NCBI RefSeq assembly: GCF_900177815.1
Contig: NZ_FXAZ01000001.1
Span: forward strand, 930,001 to 994,000
Length of the DNA: 64,000 bases
Reading direction: 5' to 3'
Source of the DNA: Paenibacillus aquistagni
GTDB lineage: Bacteria; Bacillota; Bacilli; Paenibacillales; Paenibacillaceae
Of this stretch, positions 41,520 to 51,053 are shown one piece after another. The notes below the pieces were generated by a model. The model was not told where the DNA came from and did not search any database. It worked only from the letters and a program-made list of their open reading frames with translations. The position numbers and the translations under genes are program-made. Position 1 is the stretch's first letter; every line of letters starts with the position of its first letter.

Positions 41520-43005
41520 GATCTGGATTCTCCTGACTCTTCGGCACATAGCGGACATCTTGAATCGGTCTAATAGTTCCGTTACGCTTCCACGTCCATC
41601 GGTAAGACGGACGGATAATGGTATCGGCCCAGTACTTGGGTCTTGTAGGGTAGAAAGGGGCTAAGTAGGGACTTCCCAGTGATTCCAGCTTCATGAGATG
41701 ACCTAAGATCAAAATAAACATAATCAGAATGCCTAATCCTCCCCAGCATGCAGCAGCGAGAATGATCGGAAAGCGCAGCAGCCGCACGGTATTGGACATC
41801 TTAAAGATCGGTGTTGTAAAAGAGGTGAGTGCAGATAACGCGACTATTATGAGCAGAATATTGCTCGTCAAAGCTGCTTCAACCGCTGCCTGCCCGATCA
41901 CGATACCTCCCACTACGCCAAGCGTGGAGCCGATCTTCGTAGGCAATCTTGCGCCAGCTTCCCTAAGCACCTCAATGGTGATCTCCAAAAAAATGACCTC
42001 AAGCAGCGGAGTGAAGGGGACAAATGCACGCGCGCTAATCAAGGGTCCGATCAATCCATCGGGAATAACTTCGAAATGATAGGTCATAAGCGCAACATAC
42101 ATCGCACTTGCAAACAGTGAGAAGACGACGCCCAGCAAGCGAATGATACGAAAAAAGGAACCGACTACCCAGGGCATATAATAGTCTTCTGGAGATATAA
42201 AAAAGTCATTAAGCGATGAAGGTCCTGTAAACACATAAGGCGATCCGTCTGCTAGAATGGCAACCTGTCCATTAATGACTGCAAACGTAACACGATCCAC
42301 CCTCTCCGTCGAGAGGAACTGAGGAAAGGGGGAGTTGCCATTATCTGAGATAATCTGATCGACTAAGGAGCTGTCGAATACGACATCCAGTGAAAAGCTC
42401 TCTAATCGCTGGATAGCTGTGTTCACATATTCCGGATTGGTGATTCCTTCGAGATATAAGAGACAGACCCGTGTTTTCGACATATTGCCTATGGTGATTT
42501 CCTTAAATACAGCACGAGAATCGGTCAACTTATGGCGTATTAGTCCAATATTGGTATCGAGATTCTCGACGAACCCGATCTTCGGGCCAATGACACTGAA
42601 CTCATTGTCGGTTTCGTTGCTTTGCCGATATCCACTCTTGTTGTCACGAACATTCACCATAAGCACTTTGGAACGATTCTTGAGCAGGCGAATCATAATA
42701 AATCCACCTGTGATCTTTTTTTCGATCGTTGCAAGATCAGTGGTAAGCTCCATGTCGTTGAAAGGCAGATGCCGCATAAGATCCTCTAATTGAGGATGCT
42801 TGCCTTCAACGTATTGGAAGACGGGAATGACGTATTGATTAAGCGTTTCTTGATTGACAAGGGTTCGATAATAGCTGATCTCAATCTCATCCTCCTTATG
42901 GATTGGGGAGAAGTGATGATAATCGCTTGATTTTTTAAAAAAACAGATGAGTTCGTCTAGGTTCTTCATTTTTTCAGAGATTGGCTCTATTACTTGATTG
43001 GTCAT
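41509..43005 (-). CDS. GerA-type germination receptor subunit (A-C-B operon)
   Basis: 498 residues after GGGAGG. Large soluble N-terminal domain (to about 285), with GGFIMIRLLKNRSKVLMVNVRD and TRVCLLYLEGITNPEYVNTAIQRLE, then five or so membrane helices (IIRLLGVVFSLFASAMYVALMTYH, FLEITIEVLREAGARLPTKIG, TLGVVGGIVIGQAAVEA, the last being the conserved GerA signature). It forms the pentameric A subunit, which recent work describes as a nutrient-gated ion channel. First gene of the minus-strand operon, under a sigma-G-like promoter. Confidence 0.95.
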   Translation of the reverse strand: MTNQVIEPISEKMKNLDELICFFKKSSDYHHFSPIHKEDEIEISYYRTLVNQETLNQYVIPVFQYVEGKHPQLEDLMRHLPFNDMELTTDLATIEKKITGGFIMIRLLKNRSKVLMVNVRDNKSGYRQSNETDNEFSVIGPKIGFVENLDTNIGLIRHKLTDSRAVFKEITIGNMSKTRVCLLYLEGITNPEYVNTAIQRLESFSLDVVFDSSLVDQIISDNGNSPFPQFLSTERVDRVTFAVINGQVAILADGSPYVFTGPSSLNDFFISPEDYYMPWVVGSFFRIIRLLGVVFSLFASAMYVALMTYHFEVIPDGLIGPLISARAFVPFTPLLEVIFLEITIEVLREAGARLPTKIGSTLGVVGGIVIGQAAVEAALTSNILLIIVALSALTSFTTPIFKMSNTVRLLRFPIILAAACWGGLGILIMFILILGHLMKLESLGSPYLAPFYPTRPKYWADTIIRPSYRWTWKRNGTIRPIQDVRYVPKSQENPDHEK

Positions 43006-43028
43006 GTCCGCACCTCCCTGCTTTGTCT

Positions 43029-43058
43029 TATTATGGTTAAGCTCAGATCCCTTTATCC
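43029..43058 (-). promoter_or_regulatory. Sigma-G-like promoter of the A-C-B germination operon
   Basis: On the minus strand GGATA (43058-43054), 18-bp spacer, CATAATA (43035-43029): 11 of 12 matches to the forespore GHATR / CATWHTA consensus. The start codon is 24 bases further on. Confidence 0.6.
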
Positions 43059-43207
43059 CAAAAAATAAGAACAGTACAGCTTCTCAATCGCAGCAGGTTG
43101 TTGGGCATACAGCCGCTATTCTTGAAGCTTCTGAATGAATAACTGTACCCTCATAGGGAATAATGGTGTGCTAACAACAGGAAGATTCAGACAAGGGGTA
43201 GGCGCTT

Positions 43208-44557
43208 GTGATAACGATAGGTGAACTCTCTCGTACTGTAAAAAAAGCGATGGATTCAAGCGACTTTAAGACGGCACGGCTTCAACATAAACATGAAGAG
43301 CTGCTCGTGTACTATTATGAATCCTTATGTGATCTAAAGGTGCTGCGTGAACGAATCTCTGCTCCGCTTGTGAAGCGATCAGAAGAGCAGACATTCACAG
43401 AGGTGCTCCAATCCGAGCTGGGGTGTGAGGAAGTGCATGATGTGTCCGAAGTCGTCGAGAAGCTTCTTCGTGGATGCATCGTTATTTATGTGAAGGATCA
43501 TGTGTTTGTCCTTCAGGCTTTGAAGGTGTTGACCGATCAGGTGAGAGAGGCAACAGTGGAGGCGTCCATTGAAGGTCCTCACTACTGCTTGACGGAGAAT
43601 CTGCATATGAACCTGAACCTGATACGGCAGCGATATCCTAGCAAAGATCTTACCGCCAAGGAGAAAGTATTGGGCCGTATATCCAATACAAAACTGATTC
43701 TGCTCTATCACGAAGGGCTTGTTCAAGCGGAAGTTCTCGCTCATATTGAACAGCAGCTAAGCCGTATCGATGTCGATCTTATTCAGTCGCATGGCCAATT
43801 GGAAGCTTTAATGACGAAGAAGAAATATCGGTTGTTTCCGTTAATGCTGAATACTGAGCGGCCAGACCGCATTGCATTGAATCTTGCACAGGGCAAGGTC
43901 GTGATTCTTCTAGATGGGATACCATCCGCTTTAATCGCGCCTGCGGTGTTCTATGATTTTATTTCCGCTGTTGACGACACGACTCAATCCTTCTTTGTAT
44001 CACATTCTATTGTCTTGCTGCGTTATATGGCACTGCTTATTACCATTACATTGCCGGCATTGTACATTGCCATCGTATCGTACAATCCAGAGATATTCCG
44101 TGTTCAGCTTGCCGTATCCATTGCAGGCAGCCGAGCCTCCGTACCTTATCCATCCTTTGTCGAAGTGTTTATTATGATGTTTATAATCGAGACCTTGATT
44201 GAAGCGAGCATCCGGCTGCCCAAGTATATCGGACAAGCTGCAACTACAGTAGGAGGGTTGATATTAGGCCAAGCTGCACAGCAGGCAGGACTTGTCAGCA
44301 GTATTATGATCATTGTGACCTCAATGGTCGCGATTGTTAACTTTGTTATTCCGATCAATGCGATGAGCTACGCCATGAGAGTGGTGAAGTACCCATTTAT
44401 TCTGCTCAGCATGTTCTTTGGCATTACAGGGATTATTGTTGCATTGTTCTGCTTCTCGATGTACTTGGCTAACATGGAGAGCTTTGGACAGCCCTATTTC
44501 AAGCTGTTTGTCGGTGAGAAATCAGCGACAGGATATAAGCATAAGGAGACCTCATGA
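43208..44557 (+). CDS. GerA-type germination receptor subunit (A-B-C operon)
   Basis: 449 residues from a GTG with AAGGGG eight bases upstream. N-terminal soluble domain with GCIVIYVKDHVFVLQALKV and TKLILLYHEGLVQAEVLAHIEQQLS; membrane domain with LLITITLPALYIAIVSYNPE, FIIETLIEASIRLPKYIGQAATTVGGLILGQAAQQAG, equivalent to the LGVVGGIVIGQAAVEA signature of the other operon. The N-terminus is ~45 residues shorter than in the neighbour, still within family range. The upstream 200 bases show no clear sigma-G promoter on this strand. Confidence 0.93.
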   Translation: MITIGELSRTVKKAMDSSDFKTARLQHKHEELLVYYYESLCDLKVLRERISAPLVKRSEEQTFTEVLQSELGCEEVHDVSEVVEKLLRGCIVIYVKDHVFVLQALKVLTDQVREATVEASIEGPHYCLTENLHMNLNLIRQRYPSKDLTAKEKVLGRISNTKLILLYHEGLVQAEVLAHIEQQLSRIDVDLIQSHGQLEALMTKKKYRLFPLMLNTERPDRIALNLAQGKVVILLDGIPSALIAPAVFYDFISAVDDTTQSFFVSHSIVLLRYMALLITITLPALYIAIVSYNPEIFRVQLAVSIAGSRASVPYPSFVEVFIMMFIIETLIEASIRLPKYIGQAATTVGGLILGQAAQQAGLVSSIMIIVTSMVAIVNFVIPINAMSYAMRVVKYPFILLSMFFGITGIIVALFCFSMYLANMESFGQPYFKLFVGEKSATGYKHKETS

Positions 44558-45651
44558 ACCACTATCGGCTTGGTCTTATCGGAATCGCGATGCTGATTAC
44601 GCCTATTGTTTATCTTCCTCGTTTTTTCATAGAAGCAAGATTTACTGGAGCTATTCCTGCAATTATCCTCGCTGCGATGACAGGGTCATTAATCAGCATA
44701 TGGTTTTTGCATAGCATGAAGCAATCTAGGGGGCTCACTGTGCTAGAGGTTATAAAGAAGCAGGTGCCTTCGTACCTTGGTTGGCCTCTGCATGTGTGTA
44801 TGAGCATTACAGGATATGTCGGTGGAGCTCTTGTCTTGATCACGATGTCTTCTGTTACGATGCGATTCATTAATCCCACCATGGATATCCATGTGCTGCT
44901 GTTGTGCTTTCTGCTTGCAGGTGGATGGAGCGCGCTTCGTTCGTCACGGGCACTCATGTTCGGTATGGAGTATTGGATCTTGCTTTGTGTACCGCTTTTG
45001 TTCTTTTTGTGGTTTAAATCAGTCAGCAATACGATGTTCGATTGGGATGCGGTCTTAATGTTGACAGACTATGTCAAGATCACACCATCCTGGCAGTTGA
45101 TTTTTGTGGGCAGCTTTATTTTCACCGGGTTTATTTCCTTTTATGTTTTTAAGGAGGCGGCTAAGTGGCAGGCCTCTATTCACGAAGCCTGGATGATTCC
45201 GCTTGCCGGCGTGATCGTATTTTGCGGCTTCTTTTTCATTCCCTTTGGCGTACATGGAACGCAGGCGGTTGAGCATTACAATTACATTTGGATGAATACG
45301 GCAGACTCTATTCAGCTGAAGCATGGCATGATTGAACGCGGCGTGTTTATCTACTTGGCCGTCTACATGATTATTTCGTTGCTCTTTATCTCCATAAGCT
45401 GGTATAGTGCTGCAGCATGGCTGATGAACGGCGTATTGGCCTCTGCAGCTTACTCCCCCAAAAAGACAAGGCGCATTCAGCAATTGGTCGTAGTGGTGAT
45501 GACGGTTGTCGCATTTGCTGGTGGACATTACATGAACGAGCAGCAGTTATTTTTGTTCACCAAGTATTGGTTTTTTGCGCGCTTCATTGTGGACGTCATT
45601 CTTGTATGGATAGTTGGATCCGCAGTCAAAAGGAGCAAGCTAAGCTTATGA
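44554..45651 (+). CDS. GerB-type spore germination permease (A-B-C operon)
   Basis: 365 residues, ten hydrophobic helices, starting in an ATGA overlap with the gerA-type gene. Same fold and length as the protein at 39305-40423 but only distantly similar in sequence, so the two receptors likely sense different nutrients. LSLQ-type C-terminus (GSAVKRSKLSL). Confidence 0.9.
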   Translation: MNHYRLGLIGIAMLITPIVYLPRFFIEARFTGAIPAIILAAMTGSLISIWFLHSMKQSRGLTVLEVIKKQVPSYLGWPLHVCMSITGYVGGALVLITMSSVTMRFINPTMDIHVLLLCFLLAGGWSALRSSRALMFGMEYWILLCVPLLFFLWFKSVSNTMFDWDAVLMLTDYVKITPSWQLIFVGSFIFTGFISFYVFKEAAKWQASIHEAWMIPLAGVIVFCGFFFIPFGVHGTQAVEHYNYIWMNTADSIQLKHGMIERGVFIYLAVYMIISLLFISISWYSAAAWLMNGVLASAAYSPKKTRRIQQLVVVVMTVVAFAGGHYMNEQQLFLFTKYWFFARFIVDVILVWIVGSAVKRSKLSL

Positions 45652-46733
45652 AGAAGCTGATGATCATCATGTTGTTTTTATTGTTAATCAATATATCGGG
45701 CTGCGGCTTTAAAGATATCGACAAGCGATTCTTGGTTGTTGCGATCGGTGTCGACAAAGGTGAGGTAAAGAAGTATAACGTTACCTTAAAGCTGATTATT
45801 CCTACCGCGCTTGTCAGTCCTGGACAATCCAAATATCAGCTTATTCATTATGAGGGAGACAGCATTTCTGAAGCGATAGAGTATTTGCGTTCAGAAATCG
45901 ATAAGCAGTTGGACCTTGGTCATGCCAAAATAACCATCATCGGAGAAGCGTTGGCCCAAGATCAGATATCGAATCATTTTGATTGGTTCATACGAAGAAG
46001 AGGCATTCAGCGAATTGAATATGTGGCGCTTGGCCAGCCGAGCGCCAAAGATATTTTATCGCTCAGCCAGCAGTCTGAGCGCTTAGCCGGCAATTCACTT
46101 ATTTTAAGCTTTGGTCATGAAGGAACAGAGTCCTCGTTTATTGTAACGGAGTACTTATATGACTTCTATGAGAGGCTGCTGGAAAAGGGAAAAGATCCGT
46201 TTATGCCGGTTATTCGCGTGAGAGGCGATACGTACGAAATTAACAAGGCGGCTCTATTTGATAAAGAACAAGTTAAATTAATGCTAGATCCCAATGATAC
46301 GCGGATGTTCAAGGCATTGTTGATGAAAAAAAGTAATTTTGAAGTTCGTGTCAAGGAAGATCCGCTTGAATATACGTTGTCTGTGCAGCATTTGCGGTAT
46401 CATTTTAAGATTGTTACGCCTTCCAATGGCGACCCCTATCTTCAGCTGGATATGAAGGTGAAGGGCATAGCGGAGGAGTCGGACACCATCCAATTCCATG
46501 AGAGCTGGAACGAGATTGAGCGCGCAGCGGAGCAGTCGCTGGAACGATCAATCAAGCAGCTTCTAGAGAAAATGAGCGCTCAACAGCTGGATCCCTTGGG
46601 CTTTGGATTACGCTATATGGCAACGCGGCATGATGGAGAAAAGGAATGGGAGGACTGGCAATCCATTTATCCGAAGCTGCAATTTCGTGTGAATGTGAAA
46701 GTAACACTGGAGGGGACAGGCGAAATTAATTAG
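45648..46733 (+). CDS. Ger(x)C-type germination lipoprotein (A-B-C operon)
   Basis: 361 residues; the ATG overlaps the gerB-type stop (ATGA) and AAGGAG lies 12 bases upstream. An earlier in-frame start would lie deep in the permease gene. Signal peptide MKKLMIIMLFLLLINISGC with lipobox ISGC (Cys ~19). VVAIGVDKGEVKKYNVTLKLIIP and the C-terminal DPLGFGLRYMATRHDGEKEWEDW ... FRVNVKVTLEG match Ger(x)C. Completes a full A-B-C receptor; terminator about 80 bases downstream. Confidence 0.93.
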   Translation: MKKLMIIMLFLLLINISGCGFKDIDKRFLVVAIGVDKGEVKKYNVTLKLIIPTALVSPGQSKYQLIHYEGDSISEAIEYLRSEIDKQLDLGHAKITIIGEALAQDQISNHFDWFIRRRGIQRIEYVALGQPSAKDILSLSQQSERLAGNSLILSFGHEGTESSFIVTEYLYDFYERLLEKGKDPFMPVIRVRGDTYEINKAALFDKEQVKLMLDPNDTRMFKALLMKKSNFEVRVKEDPLEYTLSVQHLRYHFKIVTPSNGDPYLQLDMKVKGIAEESDTIQFHESWNEIERAAEQSLERSIKQLLEKMSAQQLDPLGFGLRYMATRHDGEKEWEDWQSIYPKLQFRVNVKVTLEGTGEIN

Positions 46734-46813
46734 GGCTGCTGATAGCAGATTCAACCTAGATATACATGCATAAAATGCTGTTTATGCGGCATATCCTGAG
46801 CTGTTCAACTGTG

Positions 46814-46846
46814 AAGACACGGAGGCAAGTTCATCCGTGTCTTTTT
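46814..46846 (+). terminator. Terminator of the A-B-C germination operon
   Basis: AAGACACGGA (46814-46823) and TCCGTGTCTT (46834-46843) with a ten-base loop, then TTT. Confidence 0.85.
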
Positions 46847-46879
46847 GCATGCGGCTGCAAACTTTTCCTTATGCCGCAC

Positions 46880-47227
46880 TCACTTCATTTTCGAAATCCA
46901 AAAACCGGCTACAACTAAGCCAAGGCCGACAAATGTTTTCCAATTGGGAACCTCCTTCATGAACCAATACCCTATAACGACACATACAAAAATCTCAACT
47001 CCTTTTGAGAGTGTAAGTGCAAAGGTCAAGTTGTGAAATACCTTGTGGCTGAACTTAACCCCATAGCCAATCATGATATTCGCAGCAAAGAAAGCGGGAA
47101 GAAGCTTGGTTTGATACCAGATCGTGTTCCAAAATGCGGGATCAATATGCTTGCTTTGATAAGCAAAAACAGAATTGATAATGAGCAGGCCTCCTACTAA
47201 AAGTGCAAATGCATATACGAGAACCAT
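46880..47227 (-). CDS. Small EmrE/EamA-like membrane protein
   Basis: 115 residues with four helices; start MVLVYAFALLVGG selected because TTGGAGG is five bases upstream, whereas the longer frame begins at a TTG inside that site. KLLPAFFAANIMIGYGVKF and FALTLSKGVEIFVCVVIGYWFMKEVPNWKTFVGLGLVVAGFW resemble half of a drug/metabolite transporter, ending like EamA and SMR proteins. Possibly a dual-topology transporter; the substrate is unknown. It is monocistronic and divergent from the manganese operon. Confidence 0.75.
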   Translation of the reverse strand: MVLVYAFALLVGGLLIINSVFAYQSKHIDPAFWNTIWYQTKLLPAFFAANIMIGYGVKFSHKVFHNLTFALTLSKGVEIFVCVVIGYWFMKEVPNWKTFVGLGLVVAGFWISKMK

Positions 47228-47363
47228 GGCAACCTCCAATAAGCTCTTTTCTTGGATTGTTGAAGTTATATTGCCCGAATAAAACTTTTTTACCCCTGAG
47301 CAAAAGTGAAGTGAAGAGTTCCTTATTCATTGGTTTATTTTTAAGTTATTTTCTCAAAATGTA

Positions 47364-47392
47364 TTGACAAAATGGGCGGATGAAATTAAGTT
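47364..47392 (+). promoter_or_regulatory. Promoter candidate of the mnt operon
   Basis: Perfect TTGACA (47364-47369), 17-bp spacer and a poor -10 TAAGTT (47387-47392). The MntR-like box begins 16 bases downstream of the -10. Confidence 0.45.
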
Positions 47393-47407
47393 GTTCTTAA
47401 CTACATA

Positions 47408-47425
47408 TTTTGCACTAGGGAAAAA
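47408..47425 (+). promoter_or_regulatory. MntR-like operator upstream of mntA
   Basis: TTTTGCACTAGGGAAAAA: the TTTGC...GGAAA half-sites match the MntR consensus TTTGCCTTAAGGAAAC at 12 of 16 positions. The site lies 56 bases before mntA and just after the promoter, a repression position. mntR itself is the last gene of the operon. Confidence 0.65.
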
Positions 47426-47481
47426 TATTTGATAATGAGCAGAAAATATGTACATAATCAAAACATGGGGAGGAATGCAAG

Positions 47482-48441
47482 ATGAAAAAGAAAGTTGTAC
47501 GAAAAAAGATGATGGTGGTTGGTGTGCTTGCCTTAGCCTTATCGGTTGTAATAAGCGCATGTGGCGCAAAAGAGCAGGAAGGTGCAAGCTCCAAGCCCGA
47601 AAAGGATAAATTGACGGTGGTAACAACGATTGCTCAGATTGCTGAGCCGCTGTCTGTAATCGGCGGGGATCGTATTCATGTAGAAAGCTTGATGGGACCT
47701 GGTATTGACCCTCATACCTATAACGCTTCTCAAGGCGATATCCAGAAGCTCGAAAGTGGAGACATGATCTTCTACAGCGGTCTTCATCTAGAAGCCAACA
47801 TGGTGAAGGTGTTTGACGAGATCAGCAAGACAAGAACAGTTGTTGCGATAAGTGAATCCATCGCGCCAGAGAAGCTCTTGAAGGATGAAGAGGGAACAAC
47901 AGATCCTCACGTTTGGTTTGACATTGACTTGTGGAAGGAAGCGATCAACAACGCGACGGAAGCATTGAAGAAGGAACGCACCCAAGATGCTGACTTCTTT
48001 GAAGCCAATAAAGTGAAGTACTTTGAAGAGCTTGATAAATTAAAGCTCGAAGCTCAAGCCAAGTTGTCTGAGATACCTAAGGATAAGCGGGTGCTCGTAA
48101 CGGCTCATGATGCATTTGGTTACTTTGGCCGCATGCTTGACATTGAAGTTGTAGGCTTGCAGGGACTTAGCACAGAGGATGAGATTGGTTTATCTGATAT
48201 CGAAGATACGATTCAGACACTGGTTAAGTACGAGGTTCCAGCTGTGTTCGTCGAAAGCAGTGTCAATCCGGCTTCCATCAATGCGGTGATAGAAGGCGCT
48301 AAGAAGCAAGGGCTTGATGTCAAGCTCGGCGGTGAACTGTTCTCCGATGCGATGGGCGTTGCTGGCACGGAAGAAGGAACGTATCTGGGCATGTATCGAC
48401 ACAACGTTGAGACGATATACCATGCCTTGAATGCTAAATAA
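47482..48441 (+). CDS. mntA: Manganese ABC transporter substrate-binding lipoprotein
   Basis: 319 residues after GGGGAGG. Lipobox VISAC with Cys27. Cluster A-I fold with metal ligands H78 (DPHTY), H143 (DPHVWF), an acidic position around 232-234 (STEDE, in place of the third His of zinc proteins) and D289 (LFSDAMG). His-His-Glu-Asp is the pattern of Mn2+-binding proteins such as PsaA/MntA. No His-rich loop, also against zinc. First gene of a five-gene operon ending in mntR. Confidence 0.93.
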   Translation: MKKKVVRKKMMVVGVLALALSVVISACGAKEQEGASSKPEKDKLTVVTTIAQIAEPLSVIGGDRIHVESLMGPGIDPHTYNASQGDIQKLESGDMIFYSGLHLEANMVKVFDEISKTRTVVAISESIAPEKLLKDEEGTTDPHVWFDIDLWKEAINNATEALKKERTQDADFFEANKVKYFEELDKLKLEAQAKLSEIPKDKRVLVTAHDAFGYFGRMLDIEVVGLQGLSTEDEIGLSDIEDTIQTLVKYEVPAVFVESSVNPASINAVIEGAKKQGLDVKLGGELFSDAMGVAGTEEGTYLGMYRHNVETIYHALNAK

Positions 48442-48495
48442 AGTGGCAGCTTCAAAAGGGAAGCTGAAGAATAACAGCAAGAAAGGATGATTAAC

Positions 48496-49233
48496 ATGAT
48501 GCCAGTACTGACGGTAAGGGAGCTGTCTGCTTCTTATCGGAAAAATCAGGTGTTGAACAACGTGCAATTTAATATTAAGCCAGGAACGATGACGAGTATT
48601 GTCGGGCCGAATGGTGCGGGCAAATCTACGCTCTTAAAAGTGATTCTTGAGCTTCATCCGAAGCTGTCAGGAAACGTCTCGTTCTTTGGATCGACCTACA
48701 ATAAGTCCAAATCACGCATTGGCTACGTGCCTCAGCGGGGTTCCGTTGATTGGGACTTCCCGACGAATGCGCTTGATGTCGTGCTGATGGGGCTGTACGG
48801 ACAGATCGGCTGGTTCAAGTGGCCGAAGAAGAGTGACAAAGAAAAGGCGCTTGCTGCTTTATCCCAGATGGGCATGGCAGACTTTGCGGATCGGCAGATC
48901 AGCCAGCTGTCAGGCGGGCAGCAGCAGCGGGTATTTCTAGCAAGAGCGCTTGTGCAGGATGCGGATCTGTACTTCTTAGATGAGCCTCTCGCTGGTGTTG
49001 ATGCTGCAACGGAAAGAGCCATTATGGATACACTCAAGGTGCTGAAGGAGAAAGGCAGAACGGTGATGGTCGTTCATCATGATTTGCAAACCGTCGAGGA
49101 TTACTTTGATCATGTCCTCATGTTGAATCGAACGGTCGTCGCGCATGGAGCCACCAAGGAAACCTTTACGAAGGAAAATATATATCGCACCTACGGCGGT
49201 ACGCTGCGCTGGATGGGAGAGAAGCTCGGATGA
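48496..49233 (+). CDS. mntB: Manganese ABC transporter ATP-binding protein
   Basis: 245 residues; ATG 48496 is ten bases from AAAGGA, whereas the ATG at 48487 overlaps it. Walker A GPNGAGKS, Q-loop YVPQRGSVDWDFP, signature LSGGQQQR, Walker B LYFLDEP and switch VVHHD. The RGSVDWDFP segment is typical of metal (zinc/manganese) importers. Overlaps the next gene by four bases. Confidence 0.95.
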   Translation: MMPVLTVRELSASYRKNQVLNNVQFNIKPGTMTSIVGPNGAGKSTLLKVILELHPKLSGNVSFFGSTYNKSKSRIGYVPQRGSVDWDFPTNALDVVLMGLYGQIGWFKWPKKSDKEKALAALSQMGMADFADRQISQLSGGQQQRVFLARALVQDADLYFLDEPLAGVDAATERAIMDTLKVLKEKGRTVMVVHHDLQTVEDYFDHVLMLNRTVVAHGATKETFTKENIYRTYGGTLRWMGEKLG

Positions 49234-50147
49234 TGTTTTCTTTGTCCTTCAATGCGCAGTGGGTTCTGCTAAGCACCTTGATCCTTGGTATGGCTGCAGG
49301 CATTATGGGCTGCTTCGCTTATTGGAAACGGCAAAGCCTTATGAGCGATGCTTTGTCCCATGCTGCTCTGCCTGGTGTAGTTGTCGGCTTTGCCCTTATG
49401 GGAACCAAAAGTCTCCCTGTTATGATTGCAGGAGCAGCAGCTAGTGCGCTGCTTGGAGCACTGCTTATTCAATGGATTCGTTCTTCAAGCCGTGTGAAGG
49501 AAGATGCGGCAATGGGGATTGTGTTGTCGGTATTCTTCGGTCTTGGCATCATGCTGCTTACGATCGTGAATCGGATGCCAGGCGGCAACCAAAGCGGTCT
49601 TGACAGCTTTATCTTCGGTCAGGCGGCTTCTATGGTTCGAAAAGATGTCTACATTATGGCAGGAGTGGCCTTGCTTGTCCTCTTGATTTCTATTATTGGG
49701 TTCAAGGAATGGAAGCTGTTCTTATTTGATCCGGGCTTTGCAAGAGGTCTAGGATTATCCAGCCGCTGGATGAACAGCATCTACATGGCTGTACTCGTGC
49801 TTATTATCGTAATCGGCATTCAAGCTGTTGGCGTTATCTTGATGTCGGCTCTCTTGATCATACCTGCCGTAAGTGCTCGTTACTGGACCAATTCCTTTCT
49901 TTGGATGGTTGTGCTGTCTGGATTGTTTGGAGGAGGAGCAGGAATGGTGGGAACGTATATCAGCACATTGGGCAAAGGATGGCCGACGGGGCCGTTTATC
50001 GTCCTTGCGGCATCAAGTTTGTTCCTGGTTTCATTAGCGTTTGGCGTTCGCAAGGGTTTGTTGGTTGTCTATTTGCAGCAGCGAGCCCAGAAGAAGATTC
50101 ATGTTCAATCCATGTCGCATGCTCAGGCGACTGAAAGGGGGAGATGA
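49230..50147 (+). CDS. mntC: Manganese ABC transporter permease
   Basis: 305 residues, eight or nine helices, ABC-3 family. ATGA overlap with the ATPase gene. DALSHAALPGVVVGF near residue 35 and ALLIIPAVSARYWTNSF are conserved in the metal permeases. The C-terminal tail (~25 residues, QQRAQKKIHVQSMSHAQ) is cytoplasmic. Confidence 0.93.
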   Translation: MMFSLSFNAQWVLLSTLILGMAAGIMGCFAYWKRQSLMSDALSHAALPGVVVGFALMGTKSLPVMIAGAAASALLGALLIQWIRSSSRVKEDAAMGIVLSVFFGLGIMLLTIVNRMPGGNQSGLDSFIFGQAASMVRKDVYIMAGVALLVLLISIIGFKEWKLFLFDPGFARGLGLSSRWMNSIYMAVLVLIIVIGIQAVGVILMSALLIIPAVSARYWTNSFLWMVVLSGLFGGGAGMVGTYISTLGKGWPTGPFIVLAASSLFLVSLAFGVRKGLLVVYLQQRAQKKIHVQSMSHAQATERGR

Positions 50148-50151
50148 CCAC

Positions 50152-51027
50152 ATGAGCTACACAGGTTGGATCTTGCTTACCGCCTCTTTGGTGGGACTCT
50201 CCTGCGGTTTCATCGGTGTATTATTGATTCTTAGACGCATGGCAATGATGGCTGATGCGATCAGCCATACCGTCCTGCTTGGGATCGTGACAGCCTTCCT
50301 CGTTACTCGAGAGCTAAGCGGCATTCATATGCTGATTGGTGCCATCATTGCAGGATTATTAACAACCGTGCTCGTGCAATGGTTCCACGAGCGCGGCGTA
50401 CAGCAGGAAGCCTCGATCGGCGTTGTGTTTACTTCCTTGTTTGCGATTGGAGTCGTGCTGATCGCAACTCAGGTCGGCAATGCGCATCTGGACGTTAAGC
50501 ACACCCTTATGGGTGAAATCACCTTTATTCCTTGGGAGAAGACACATATCCCATGGATTGGTGAGGTGCCTGAAGCCGTTGTTATGCTGTCGGCAGTGCT
50601 GTTGGTTGTCATGATTGCGATTTTAGCCTTTTATAAGGAATGGAAGATTACTTCCTTCGATCCTGCGCTCGCCGCAAGTCTAGGTATTCCCGTTGTATTG
50701 ATGCACTATGTGTTTATGTCGCTTGTATCAGTCACAACTGTAGCGGCCTTTGACGCGGTCGGCGCGATCATGGTTGTCGCGATGCTGATTACCCCAGCGG
50801 CTGCAGCTTACCTATGGACGGATCGATTAGGAATCATGCTCGTACTAAGCGGTTTGTTTGGTGTGATCTCTGCCATCTTGGGATATTATATTGCAGCATG
50901 GCTAGATACCTCCATCTCAGGATCAATGGCATTTGCAACTGGCTTGATCTTTATGATCAGCTTCATTGGCTCGCCAAAGCACGGTGTTGTCGCGAAGTGG
51001 ATACGTCCACAGATGCTCTCATCGTAA
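50152..51027 (+). CDS. mntD: Manganese ABC transporter permease, second subunit
   Basis: 291 residues starting MSYTGWILLTASLVGLSCGFIG; GGGGGAG lies nine bases upstream, so the longer frame within mntC is rejected. ABC-3 family, with MADAISHTVLLGIV and AMLITPAAAAYLWTD matching the mntC motifs. Two dissimilar permeases as in B. subtilis mntABCD. Confidence 0.93.
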   Translation: MSYTGWILLTASLVGLSCGFIGVLLILRRMAMMADAISHTVLLGIVTAFLVTRELSGIHMLIGAIIAGLLTTVLVQWFHERGVQQEASIGVVFTSLFAIGVVLIATQVGNAHLDVKHTLMGEITFIPWEKTHIPWIGEVPEAVVMLSAVLLVVMIAILAFYKEWKITSFDPALAASLGIPVVLMHYVFMSLVSVTTVAAFDAVGAIMVVAMLITPAAAAYLWTDRLGIMLVLSGLFGVISAILGYYIAAWLDTSISGSMAFATGLIFMISFIGSPKHGVVAKWIRPQMLSS

Positions 51028-51053
51028 GTGAAGCATGAAAGGTGTGAATCAAC

